Assembly (NCBI GenBank): GCA_910584715.1
Contig: CAJUAN010000007.1
Location: 62,001-126,000 of the forward strand
DNA from: an uncultured Oscillospiraceae bacterium
Lineage (GTDB): Bacteria > Bacillota > Clostridia > Oscillospirales > Ruminococcaceae
Reading direction: 5' to 3'
Length of the DNA stretch: 64,000 nt
The stretch's first letter is position 1. Every line of letters starts with the position of its first letter. This document shows, one piece after another, positions 16,441 through 24,899 of the stretch. Position numbers and translations under genes: made by a program. Below the pieces are notes generated by a model. That model had not been told where the DNA came from, searched no databases, and was given only the letters and a program-made list of their open reading frames with translations.

Positions 16441-17505
16441 ATGTATTTCGGCAGCGTTAAATTTTTTAAGCACCTTATCTATACGGTATTTTTTACATGG
16501 ATCGCCGCGGCTACGTTTCTTGCCGCTTTCTTCGGCTTTAAGTACTTTACCGAAAAGAAAAACGCCGAAGCGGTTGCGGCAAGCAGCTTTCCCGGCGACG
16601 TCGTTATCCCCGAGGGGACAAGCGTCGAACGCCTTTTTCTGGTAATGGCTTCAAACGGCTACTCCATTTCGGAAATGCTTGACGTTATCGAAAGCGGCGA
16701 TAAAAACGTTTTTATCAACTACGTAAAGGACTACATCGCCGAGAATCCCGACGCATTCAGCGATGCTGACGGCACTTCAAGCGAGGCGGGCGCATTTCCC
16801 GTTTCGGGAAGCGAGCCCTACATGGAGCTTTATCCCGAGCTTTACGCCGAAAATCCCCCCGAACACTTTAAGGAGGACAGCGGCACGGTCTATCTTACCT
16901 TTGACGACGGTCCCTCGGACAGGACCTCCGATATACTGGAAATCCTTGACAGGTACGGTATAAAAGCCACTTTCTTTGTATGCGGGGGAGAGGACGAAAA
17001 GTCACAGCAGCTCATGAGAGATATTGTGAACGCGGGGCATACTATCGGCATACACTCTATATCCCACGATTACGAAAAGATATACTCGAGCGTCGAAAGC
17101 TATCTGGACGATTTCAACGAGACCTATATGTGCGTCTATAACGCCACGGGAGTAAAGCCGCAGATATTCCGGTTCCCGGGCGGCTCCATAAACAACTACA
17201 ACAGATTTACCTATATGCAGATAATCGCCGAAATGACAAGGCGCGGCTTCGTTTACTACGACTGGAACGTCAGCGGCGAGGACGCGGTGCACGGCGCTGA
17301 CTGGACAAGCATCTACAACAACATCATGTCGGGCATCAAAAGCAATACCGCCGACAGGGCGATAGTCCTGCTGCACGACAGCCAGAGCAAGGAAAACACC
17401 GTTCTTGTGCTGGAGGACATTATAGACAGGCTTCTTGAGGACGGCTATAAGTTCGACAAGCTTGACAATACCGTAAACCCCGCTACCTTTACCTATAGGG
17501 ACTAA
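16441..17505 (+). CDS. Membrane-anchored polysaccharide deacetylase (NodB fold)
   Basis: Carbohydrate esterase family 4-like protein, probably removing acetyl groups from peptidoglycan or another surface glycan outside the membrane. An N-terminal signal anchor spans about residues 13-36, followed by a linker domain and a NodB domain (about 150-345). Motif 1 is TFDDGPSDRTSDIL, motif 2 is HTIGIHSISHDY (the H..SH zinc ligands appear as HSISH), motif 3 is RFPGGSIN, and a late VLLHDS segment holds the final His. AGGAG precedes the ATG. The bactofilin gene follows about 100 bp later on the same strand. Confidence 0.88.
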   Translation: MYFGSVKFFKHLIYTVFFTWIAAATFLAAFFGFKYFTEKKNAEAVAASSFPGDVVIPEGTSVERLFLVMASNGYSISEMLDVIESGDKNVFINYVKDYIAENPDAFSDADGTSSEAGAFPVSGSEPYMELYPELYAENPPEHFKEDSGTVYLTFDDGPSDRTSDILEILDRYGIKATFFVCGGEDEKSQQLMRDIVNAGHTIGIHSISHDYEKIYSSVESYLDDFNETYMCVYNATGVKPQIFRFPGGSINNYNRFTYMQIIAEMTRRGFVYYDWNVSGEDAVHGADWTSIYNNIMSGIKSNTADRAIVLLHDSQSKENTVLVLEDIIDRLLEDGYKFDKLDNTVNPATFTYRD

Positions 17506-17609
17506 GATCGGTACGGAAAAACGCATACTTTGCTGATCGTAAAGTTTTCCCCCGACGGGATCAAAATATACATAAATGTGTACGAAACTACGGATAAGGA
17601 GTATTGGAA

Positions 17610-18659
17610 ATGAGTCTGAAGGATAATTTTAATCAGGCGGTCAAGGAGATCCTCAAAAAGGACGGTCTTGTGGGAGACGACCTTTCAAAGGAATCAAAAA
17701 AGAAATCCGAGCTGGATAAATATATCGACCCCCCGAGAAAAGCGGAGCAGCCCTATGCCGCAAACAAGCCTTACGGCGAGACCACGGATATTATGGCTGA
17801 CCCGTCGGTATCTGCCGCGGATGATTTCACCGAGCAGGACGGTTTTGCAGCTTCAAACAGATTTGCGGATGAACAGCCTGCGGAAACGTTCAGGGAATCC
17901 CTCCGGAACGAACCGGAACCCGCTCAGACTGCGGAGTCCGGCTACAGCGATAATCCCTACGTCAAAAACGCTCAGTCGGCTGCCGACTTCGGCGCAAGAC
18001 CTTCTCAGCCGTTTGCTCCCGATCCGTTCGGAATGGGAGCCCAGGCTCAGAGTCCCCGCAGCTATACGGAGCCTCAGAACCTTTACGGCAGCGGCACCCA
18101 GAACTACGGCGGAGGAACTCCCCCCACGCCTCCGAGAGTTCCCAATAATCCTCCTCCACGCTTCGGCGGCGGAAACGACACGCCCTACTACGAGACCGAG
18201 GAGACCACGATAATTTCCAGGAACACCATTATCGACGGAAATATCCGCTCCTTTGCGAACATCAACATCGACGGCAGCGTAAAGGGCGACGTAAGGATCA
18301 CCAAGGATATTAACGTTACGGGAAAAGTCGTGGGCGACATAGAATGCAACAACTCCGTGATGTCGGGCGCGTCCATGCAGGGCAATATCGCCTCAAAGGG
18401 CCAGGTGCAGCTCGACCGCGACAGTATCCTGCTGGGGGACATATCCGCCCAGTACCTGGATATGAACGGCAAGATAAAGGGCAACATCGACGTAGGCGGC
18501 AAGGCGGAATTCAAGACCGACGCGGTAATACTCGGCAATATCACGGCTTCCACGATAACCGTTCTGGACGGCGCCACTATACAGGGCTACGTTAACACCA
18601 CTTTCCTCCAGGAAAGCACGGCTAACATCTTCCCCGAGACCATTGCCGTTACGGAATAA
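17610..18659 (+). CDS. Bactofilin-type polymer-forming cytoskeletal protein
   Basis: The C-terminal part (about residues 200-340) is a right-handed beta-helix of the bactofilin/DUF583 type, with short repeating segments such as NINIDGSVKGDV and GNIDVGGKAEFKTDAVILG. The N-terminal 190 residues are polar, Pro/Gln/Asn-rich and probably disordered, which is longer than in typical bactofilins. The start is ATG at 17610, 8 bases after AAGGAG; an in-frame TTG lies two codons upstream. Bactofilins polymerise at the membrane and often act with peptidoglycan enzymes, which fits the deacetylase upstream. Confidence 0.82.
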   Translation: MSLKDNFNQAVKEILKKDGLVGDDLSKESKKKSELDKYIDPPRKAEQPYAANKPYGETTDIMADPSVSAADDFTEQDGFAASNRFADEQPAETFRESLRNEPEPAQTAESGYSDNPYVKNAQSAADFGARPSQPFAPDPFGMGAQAQSPRSYTEPQNLYGSGTQNYGGGTPPTPPRVPNNPPPRFGGGNDTPYYETEETTIISRNTIIDGNIRSFANINIDGSVKGDVRITKDINVTGKVVGDIECNNSVMSGASMQGNIASKGQVQLDRDSILLGDISAQYLDMNGKIKGNIDVGGKAEFKTDAVILGNITASTITVLDGATIQGYVNTTFLQESTANIFPETIAVTE

Positions 18660-18678
18660 AGGAAATACCGAACCACGG

Positions 18679-18784
18679 ATCAAAGGACAAGAACGGGGCT
18701 TATCAATAAGGCGGCGTTCCTTATTAGCATTACGGCAAATTCCGCTGCGGAATTGCCGTATAGGCCCTGCTCCTTGTCCTTGAT
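18679..18784. repeat. Imperfect palindromic intergenic element, 106 bp
   Basis: The ends are near-perfect inverted repeats (ATCAAAGGACAAG at 18679-18691 and CTTGTCCTTGAT at 18773-18784). Inside are two further hairpins, AATAAGG/CCTTATT and CGGCAAATTCCG/CGGAATTGCCG. It fills the gap between two co-directional genes and may be a small non-autonomous repeat or a transcript structure. Confidence 0.55.
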
Positions 18785-18814
18785 ATTATCTCCGAGAGGA
18801 AAGGATTGAGCAGA

Positions 18815-19969
18815 ATGTCTACGAATGAAAACGATTTTATGAACGGCGGGTTCCTTTCGGAGGAAAACGGAGACGGCATGAGCAGCACGGGCGGAAACGG
18901 CGGGTACGTCCCAAGATTTGAAAGGGACCTGAAAAAAGCCGGCGGTGACCTGTCGGCGCTCGCAAAGGAAAAAGCGGGAGACGGCAGGGATTCGGACAGC
19001 ATTGATATGGAGATCGACGTATCTTCCCTGAAAAACGAAGCGGAACAGAACGCTTCCTCCGGTTCCCCCGACGTTATCGGCGAGTTTGAGATAGAGGTTG
19101 AGAACCTTCCCTCCCCGGAGGAGGAGCCTGCCGGACAGCCGGAGCAGCCGGACGAAGCGGATATCGACTTTATCTACGGCGAGGACGAGAACTACGACTA
19201 TACGGGAAGCCTGGAGGATATCTCCGCGGACAGTATAGCCCTTGACAGCATCGACGTAAAGATAGAGGATATGCGCACGGACAAAAGCTCTATAATAAGC
19301 TCGCTGAAAAACCAGATGCAGGCGGACGACCTTGCAATGTCGGTTGAGAACCGTCCCAAGCTGGACGAGATGTCGGACGAGTATTTCCCGTCCCATAAAA
19401 AGAGCGCCGACATAATGTCGAAGGAGCAGCTCGACAAGGACGAAAAGGAGCTTATCAAGAACCGTCTCAAAACCGAGCTTGAGAAAAAGTCCGAGGGCTA
19501 CGACAAGAAAAAAAGCCTTGCGATGTACAAAAAGCTCATGGACGAGCAGAAAGCCAAATCGGCAAGGCGCGGATTTGTCATGCTGCTTACAGCCGCTGCT
19601 ACGGGGCTTGTTTCTGCGTTTCTGATATATCTTGCAAAGCCTAACGCAGGCGGACAATACCCGTTGATGGATTATCTTCCTGCGGGCGCAATAGTTTTTT
19701 CGCTGTTTATGGTACTGAAGTCAAAGTTCGCAAAGATAATGTCCACGCTTTTTTTTGTAGCGTGTACAGTCCTGCTCATATACCCTGGTCTGATAGGATA
19801 TGCTTTTGACCCTGCAAACCAGGCGCTCGGAAAGGAATATGTGATAAATCTCGTTATATATGCAGCCGCTGTCGCAATGTGCGCGGTAACATTTATACGG
19901 CTGTTTACAAACAAAGACATTGAGGAATATTACATATATAAGCCCGATAAAGGCGGTCACAGAAGGTAG
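18815..19969 (+). CDS. Acidic protein with C-terminal membrane domain, unknown
   Basis: A 384-residue protein. The first 200 residues are strongly acidic and likely disordered, a helical charged stretch follows (about 200-240), and four hydrophobic segments occupy about residues 250-375. I prefer ATG at 18815, 9 bases after AAAGGA; the TTG three codons upstream overlaps that site. It lies downstream of the bactofilin gene, separated by the palindromic element, and may be part of the same envelope unit. No family is recognised. Confidence 0.65.
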   Translation: MSTNENDFMNGGFLSEENGDGMSSTGGNGGYVPRFERDLKKAGGDLSALAKEKAGDGRDSDSIDMEIDVSSLKNEAEQNASSGSPDVIGEFEIEVENLPSPEEEPAGQPEQPDEADIDFIYGEDENYDYTGSLEDISADSIALDSIDVKIEDMRTDKSSIISSLKNQMQADDLAMSVENRPKLDEMSDEYFPSHKKSADIMSKEQLDKDEKELIKNRLKTELEKKSEGYDKKKSLAMYKKLMDEQKAKSARRGFVMLLTAAATGLVSAFLIYLAKPNAGGQYPLMDYLPAGAIVFSLFMVLKSKFAKIMSTLFFVACTVLLIYPGLIGYAFDPANQALGKEYVINLVIYAAAVAMCAVTFIRLFTNKDIEEYYIYKPDKGGHRR

Positions 19970-20016
19970 CCGGCAGCGGACATCCGCCGGCTACAAAGAA
20001 TAAAAGGTAAAAGTTT

Positions 20017-20052
20017 CGGCAGGAAACGCGTTCAGCGTATCCTGCCGTTTTT
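20017..20052 (+). terminator. Terminator after the envelope cluster
   Basis: CGGCAGGA (20017-20024) pairs with TCCTGCCG (20040-20047), followed by TTTTTA. The convergent sod gene ends just beyond it. Confidence 0.8.
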
Positions 20053-20074
20053 ACGTTTATAGGAGAGTAATATG

Positions 20075-20680
20075 TCATTCCGCACAGTTCAGCATTTTTT
20101 CAGCGTGTTCCCAGTCAATAACGTTTTTTACCGCGGTAAGGTAATCGGCGCGGCGATTCTGACGATCGAGGTAATAGGAGTGCTCCCAGACGTCGATGTT
20201 GAAAATAGGAGCGTATTTGTCAAAATCGGGGGTATCCTGATTATGCGTTACTATTACGTCAAGCTTTCCGTCATTATCGAGAACAAGCCAAACATAGCCC
20301 GACCCGACGAGCCCCAGACCCGCTTCGATGATCTCGTCCCACATTTCCTTTTCTGAACCGAAGCTGCTGTCTATAAGCTTTGTCATTTTTTCGGACGGTT
20401 CCGTATCGTCCGGCGTGAGAGAAGCAAAGTACAGCTCGTGGTTGTAAACGCCTCCCGCGTTTGTACGGATATCGTCGTCGGACATTTTTGTCAGCGCTTC
20501 AAGAGAAACGTTGTGCAGCATTGGACGTCTTTCGATAAGCGCGTTCAGCTTGTCAACATAATTTTTGTAGTGCTTATCGTGGTGGAAATAGAGCGTATAC
20601 TCGCTTATGTATGGGTTGAGCTCCTCGAGGTTATAGGACAGGGGTTCGTACTCAAAGGGATAAAAGTTGTCGTAATTCAT
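20075..20680 (-). CDS. sodA: Superoxide dismutase (Fe/Mn family)
   Basis: Detoxifies superoxide in the cytoplasm. Predicted metal ligands are the His in YFHHDKHYKNYV, the His in GGVYNHELYF, and Asp plus His in DVWEHSYYLD. The end of the family signature continues as DRQNRRADYL. Length (201) is normal. The NHELYF segment differs from the usual NHxxFW, so the Fe or Mn preference cannot be called. The start is preceded by GAAAGGTC. It stands alone, flanked upstream by the first copy of the large palindromic element. Confidence 0.93.
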   Translation of the reverse strand: MNYDNFYPFEYEPLSYNLEELNPYISEYTLYFHHDKHYKNYVDKLNALIERRPMLHNVSLEALTKMSDDDIRTNAGGVYNHELYFASLTPDDTEPSEKMTKLIDSSFGSEKEMWDEIIEAGLGLVGSGYVWLVLDNDGKLDVIVTHNQDTPDFDKYAPIFNIDVWEHSYYLDRQNRRADYLTAVKNVIDWEHAEKMLNCAE

Positions 20681-20775
20681 TTTCAGCCGACCTTTCAGGA
20701 AAAGTTATCGGTTAATTATATTCGTTGTTTATTAAGATTATTCGTTTTTGCCGAACTAATGAATGGGAGGAACAA

Positions 20776-21332
20776 TAAATTTTTGTTTAGCGGGGAGCCC
20801 CCGCGGACTGAGTCACCCCCTGCATAATTTTGCTTGAATCATTAGATAGCAATGCCCCCTCAAGGGGGCAGGGAAGTTTGTTGTGATTTTATTGGCTGTA
20901 ATTTTGGGGGTGTTTTGTCTTAATATAATGTTCTTGGGCTTTACAGATAGTGCGGGGTGCGAGGGACAACCCTCTCCCTTTCCCCTCTTGGGTTTTCCCT
21001 AACAGCTTTAGCTGTCCGCTCCCGTTTCCCCTCGCCTCTTTCCCTCTCCAGGCTTACGCTATGCGTTTTATATTTAGTTAATTAAGAATTTTTAGTTTGC
21101 TCTAATAGAGCACATAGCGTAGCGGGGGAGGGTGAGAATAAAGGAAAGAGAGAGCACGAGAGGGAAAACCATAAGGGAGAGGGAGGGGGCGGCAAGCGTC
21201 CTATAAGTCTCAATGAGTCCCCTCCCTTTCCCTTTTGGTTGTCCATCTCGTACCCCCGCACTATCTATAAATTAAAAACAAACAATGTCAAGACATAGCA
21301 AACGAAAAAGTACAACGATAAACAAAAATTTA
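20776..21332. repeat. Large palindromic TIR element, copy 1
   Basis: Non-coding element of 557 bp bounded by TAAATTTTTGTTTA and its complement TAAACAAAAATTTA. It holds a GCCCCCT/AGGGGGC hairpin, long pyrimidine/purine-rich tracts and arms containing TACGCTATG and CATAGCGTA. Copies at 28676-29203 (inverted), 52833-53276 and 55788-56363 share these parts. It occupies the interval between sod and the mreB promoter; short ORFs inside are not supported. Confidence 0.85.
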
Positions 21333-21448
21333 TTTTTATAAAAAATCATCCCTCTTATCAATAATCTACAAAAAATGTTTAACATTGGAAACAAAAATTA
21401 CAATTTGATAAAAAAGTTGAAAAAAATCTTGTAGAGACAGCTTTTCCG

Positions 21449-21457
21449 TGATATAAT
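21449..21457 (+). promoter_or_regulatory. Extended -10 promoter of the mre cluster
   Basis: TGATATAAT (TG at 21449-21450, TATAAT at 21452-21457) forms an extended -10 element with only a weak -35 (TTGTAG, 17 bp upstream). A GGAGG site follows ahead of mreB. Confidence 0.65.
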
Positions 21458-21539
21458 AGTATATGTGACGATTTTTACGGACGAACTGCACGTCGGCTGT
21501 GAATTTCCGACGTTTTAAATAAATACTGGAGGTTAAAAA

Positions 21540-22556
21540 ATGTTTACTAAGGAAATAGGCATAGACCTGGGTACGGCGAATACCCTTGTATATATGAGAG
21601 GAAAGGGAATCATTATCCGCGAGCCCTCCGTTGTGGCTGTGGATACCCGCACAGACCGCGCAAAATACGTAGGTCAGGAGGCTAAGGACGTTATCGGACG
21701 TACCCCCGGCTCCATTATCGCGGTAAGACCCCTTAAGGACGGCGTTATCGCGGACTTTGAAATAACCACCACTATGCTACAGGAGTTCATCAAAAAGGCT
21801 CTCAAAGGCTCTATGTTCGCAAAGGCTCATGTTATCATATGTATACCCTCGGGTGTTACAGCCGTTGAAAGGCGCGCCGTTAAGGAAGCCGCCGAAAACG
21901 CGGGAGCCAAAAAAGTAAACATTATCGAAGAACCTATGGCTGCCGCTATAGGCGCGGGTCTGCCCGTATCCGAGCCTCAGGGCTCCATGATAGTCGACAT
22001 CGGCGGCGGCACCTCCGAGGTCGCCGTTATCTCCCTTGGCGGAATCGTTACCTCCCGTTCCGTAAGAGTTGCGGGAGACGCTTTCGATACCGCTATCATA
22101 AACTACATCAAGAAAAAATACAACCTGCTCATAGGCGAACGCACAGCCGAGAACGTCAAAATTGCCATAGGCTCGGCTTTCCCCATGGAGCAGGAGTCCG
22201 ACATGGAGATAAAGGGACGTAACCTTCTGAACGGTCTCCCCGAAAATATCAACGTTACCTCCGCGGAGATACGCGAGGCTCTCGCCGAACCCCTTTCCCA
22301 CGTTGTGGAAGCTATCAAGGTGACCCTCGAAAAGACTCCTCCGGAGCTTGCGGCGGACATCATAGACCAGGGGATAACCCTCGCGGGCGGCGGAGCCCTT
22401 ATCCGCGGTCTCGACAAGCTTATCAACAAGGAAACCGGTATGCCCGTAAACGTTGCGGAGACTCCCCTTGACTGCGTTGCTGACGGCACCGGCAAGGTTC
22501 TGGAGGACATTGAAAAACTCCGCGAGGTGCTCAACGACGATTCCAAATATTATTGA
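21540..22556 (+). CDS. mreB: Rod shape-determining protein MreB
   Basis: Actin-like ATPase forming membrane-associated filaments that direct lateral wall synthesis. Visible are phosphate loop 1 IGIDLGTANTLVY, phosphate loop 2 IVDIGGGTSEVAVISLGG, the connecting segment EEPMAAAIGAGLPV and the adenosine motif LAGGGALIRGLD. Length (338) is typical. TGGAGG precedes the ATG. It heads a run of mreB, a small membrane protein, mreC, mreD and PBP2, the standard elongasome set. Confidence 0.97.
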   Translation: MFTKEIGIDLGTANTLVYMRGKGIIIREPSVVAVDTRTDRAKYVGQEAKDVIGRTPGSIIAVRPLKDGVIADFEITTTMLQEFIKKALKGSMFAKAHVIICIPSGVTAVERRAVKEAAENAGAKKVNIIEEPMAAAIGAGLPVSEPQGSMIVDIGGGTSEVAVISLGGIVTSRSVRVAGDAFDTAIINYIKKKYNLLIGERTAENVKIAIGSAFPMEQESDMEIKGRNLLNGLPENINVTSAEIREALAEPLSHVVEAIKVTLEKTPPELAADIIDQGITLAGGGALIRGLDKLINKETGMPVNVAETPLDCVADGTGKVLEDIEKLREVLNDDSKYY

Positions 22557-22603
22557 TTTATTCCGGTACACGGTCGGTATAGGGACAAACGGAGGGGCGC
22601 AAA

Positions 22604-23185
22604 ATGGACATGGCTTTATTTACGGCGGCAAAGATATTGTGGATAATATGCGCTGTATTACCCGCTTTGGCGGCTGTCCTGCTTACAATCGGGAAAACCG
22701 CAAAAATCAAATTTTTTGCCCTGGGCATTGCGGCGGCTTTTCTGACCGGAGCGATAACGCTGGTACTGGCAATAACGACCATGCAGTTTGCGTTTGTGAT
22801 TCTGCCCCCGGCTTTTGCACTGATGTGCGGAATATACTTTTCCGGCTGTCTCGACGGTACCGAAGCGCTGCTGCTGTCATTGGGAATATCGCAGCTTTTC
22901 CTTGGGTTTCAGGCTTTTTGGGCTGCCTTGTCAATTGACGAGATAATGCATATTGGCAGTCCCGACGTTTGCGCCTGCCATTATGAAAAGGTGCGGTACC
23001 GCAGTCCCGGAGCGTTTATCGCGGCGGCTTTGATAAGAACTGCCGCTGCGTTTCTTATCGCTTTTGCGGTAAAGAAAATATTTTTTTCGGAAAAGCTGAG
23101 CCGTAAAAAAACGGTGGCGTTTTCCTCGATAGCGTCCGCTGCCGGTCTTGCGGCAGACGTTTTCGCGGTCATGTATTTCAGCTGA
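22604..23185 (+). CDS. Multi-pass membrane protein inserted between mreB and mreC
   Basis: A 193-residue very hydrophobic protein with about five predicted membrane helices and a Cys-containing loop (VCACHYEK) near residue 125. ACGGAGGGG precedes the ATG. The family is not recognised; mreB is usually followed directly by mreC. Spacing of 47 bp on each side suggests co-transcription, so a role in wall synthesis is possible but only inferred. Confidence 0.65.
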   Translation: MDMALFTAAKILWIICAVLPALAAVLLTIGKTAKIKFFALGIAAAFLTGAITLVLAITTMQFAFVILPPAFALMCGIYFSGCLDGTEALLLSLGISQLFLGFQAFWAALSIDEIMHIGSPDVCACHYEKVRYRSPGAFIAAALIRTAAAFLIAFAVKKIFFSEKLSRKKTVAFSSIASAAGLAADVFAVMYFS

Positions 23186-23232
23186 ATATACGACAACCGG
23201 ATACCTTAACATCTGAAAAGGAGCAGTCTGCG

Positions 23233-24090
23233 GTGAGGGATTTTTTCAAAACAACAAAATTTAAGATCCTCGCCGCGCTTATGGCGCTGATCCTGGGTAT
23301 AGCGGTCTACAGCCTCACCCAAGGGGGCTACAGCCCTGACAGCGCGTCGGTGTTCAGCTTCCTGTTTGAACCTCTTCAGAAGCTTTCCACGCAAATTTCC
23401 GACAAGGTGACCTCCACGCTGGATATGCTTTTCAACGCGGAAAAGTACTATAAGGAAAACATTGAACTGAAAGAGACCCTCAACGAGGTCTACAACGACA
23501 TCATAGACTATGACAAAATAACCCGTGAGAACGAGCAGCTCCGGGTTCTGCTGGGACTTAAGGAGGAATACGATGATTACGTTTTCTCTCCCCCCTGCAT
23601 GGTAATTGCCCGTACCACAAACGACCCATACCATTCCTTTACCATCGACAAGGGCAGCGATGACGGAATTGCGCCTTACGACCCTGTTATAACCTCCTCG
23701 GGACTGGTGGGTATCTGCTACGACGTGGCAAGAAGCACAAGCAGAGTGCGTACGCTGTACTCCCCGAAAACGGCGGTGGGAGTGACCGTGGTACGCACAA
23801 AGGCGACAGGTATCATCGAGGGAGACTACGAGCTTGCCGAGGACGGCTGCTGCCGCATGAACTACATCAGCAAGACCGCCGACGTCAAGGAGGGCGACAT
23901 AATCGTTACTTCCGGAAGCGAGACCTTTCCTGCCAATCAACTTATCGGTACGGTAACGGAAGTAGGCATGGAGGACAGCGGCTTATCCAAGTATGCGGTA
24001 ATAAAGCCCGCCATAGACCCGGACAACGTTTCCACAGTTTTTGTAATAACCTCTTTCAACGGGCAGGCGGGGAACGCCCCCGCGGGCTGA
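23233..24090 (+). CDS. mreC: Rod shape-determining protein MreC
   Basis: Bitopic scaffold protein of the elongasome. One N-terminal membrane helix (about residues 12-30) is followed by a coiled coil (about 65-110, with TRENEQLRVLLGLKEE) and the beta-rich MreC domain (GSDDGIAPYDPVITSSGLVGICYDV, shown as GIAPYDPV and GLVGICYDV). The start is GTG at 23233 after AAAGGAG. The last residues (GNAPAG) are encoded by GC-rich DNA that shares 15 bp with the large palindromic element. Confidence 0.93.
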   Translation: MRDFFKTTKFKILAALMALILGIAVYSLTQGGYSPDSASVFSFLFEPLQKLSTQISDKVTSTLDMLFNAEKYYKENIELKETLNEVYNDIIDYDKITRENEQLRVLLGLKEEYDDYVFSPPCMVIARTTNDPYHSFTIDKGSDDGIAPYDPVITSSGLVGICYDVARSTSRVRTLYSPKTAVGVTVVRTKATGIIEGDYELAEDGCCRMNYISKTADVKEGDIIVTSGSETFPANQLIGTVTEVGMEDSGLSKYAVIKPAIDPDNVSTVFVITSFNGQAGNAPAG

Positions 24091-24259
24091 GCCGGGGAGC
24101 CACGCCGGCAAAATTTTTCCGTGCAGTTTTGCTGTAATTTTCAGTACCCCGGCCCCCCTTAACGGGACAGACGGAAAGCGCGGTGATCATATGCAGTCGG
24201 TTTGCTGCGAAATTCTTACCTCTTACTTCTGAATCTCTTACGTCTAAAAGGTGCTTAAC

Positions 24260-24835
24260 GTGAATATAGATCTGAAACGAAAAAAAGAAAAACGGAACAC
24301 AGTCGTCAGGTGGATACTGTACGGTCTGCTGACCGTAATAGCGTATATATATATGACGACGGCGCCTCAGAAGCAGTTTATGCTCCGCACGCCGCTTTTT
24401 GTCATTCCCGCGGCAATGTGCATAGCCATGTTCGAGGAACCCTTTGATTCCGCGCTTATGGGCTGCGCCGCGGGACTTCTTCTCGACACCGCCCAGGGCA
24501 CGCTTATCGGTCTGAGCGGTATTATTATGATGTGGTGCTGTCTGTCGGCTTCTCTGCTTTTCCACTTTTTCATGCGCAGGCATATCCTTAACATTATCGC
24601 TCTGAACGCGGCGGCTGTTATTGTTCAGGGTACGATCCACTACTTCTTTTACTACGCCATATGGGAGTACGACTCGGCGGGAAAAATTTTCACGGGAGAG
24701 TTTCTGCCCGTCATGATCTATACCTCTATAGCGGCAATACCGTTTTTCTTTATCGTAAGATTTCTTTCAAGACATTTCGGTCTCATTGACGAAAGCTATA
24801 TCGAGGAAAAATCCGACGATATCGTAAGAGAGTAA
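24260..24835 (+). CDS. mreD: Rod shape-determining protein MreD
   Basis: Small integral membrane protein with five or six hydrophobic segments and the family-like GCAAGLLLDTAQGTLIGLSG stretch. I use GTG at 24260, which has AAGG 7 bases upstream; an alternative GTG at 24251 sits within that site. The position between mreC and the PBP2 gene fits. The 170 bp gap before it is GC-rich with a CCGGGG/CCCCGG inverted pair and no clear terminator. Confidence 0.85.
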   Translation: MNIDLKRKKEKRNTVVRWILYGLLTVIAYIYMTTAPQKQFMLRTPLFVIPAAMCIAMFEEPFDSALMGCAAGLLLDTAQGTLIGLSGIIMMWCCLSASLLFHFFMRRHILNIIALNAAAVIVQGTIHYFFYYAIWEYDSAGKIFTGEFLPVMIYTSIAAIPFFFIVRFLSRHFGLIDESYIEEKSDDIVRE

Positions 24836-24899
24836 AAGCAAACCTTTACGTACGGGCGGATTTCATATCCGCTGCTACAAAATCTGAAAGGATACAGCT

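Noticed and set aside
18680..19657. 325-codon minus-strand ORF over the acidic membrane gene
   Set aside because: Opposite of a supported gene; crosses the palindromic element; product looks random.
20068..20356. Plus-strand ORF over the sod gene
   Set aside because: Shadow of sod on the other strand, directly after a terminator.
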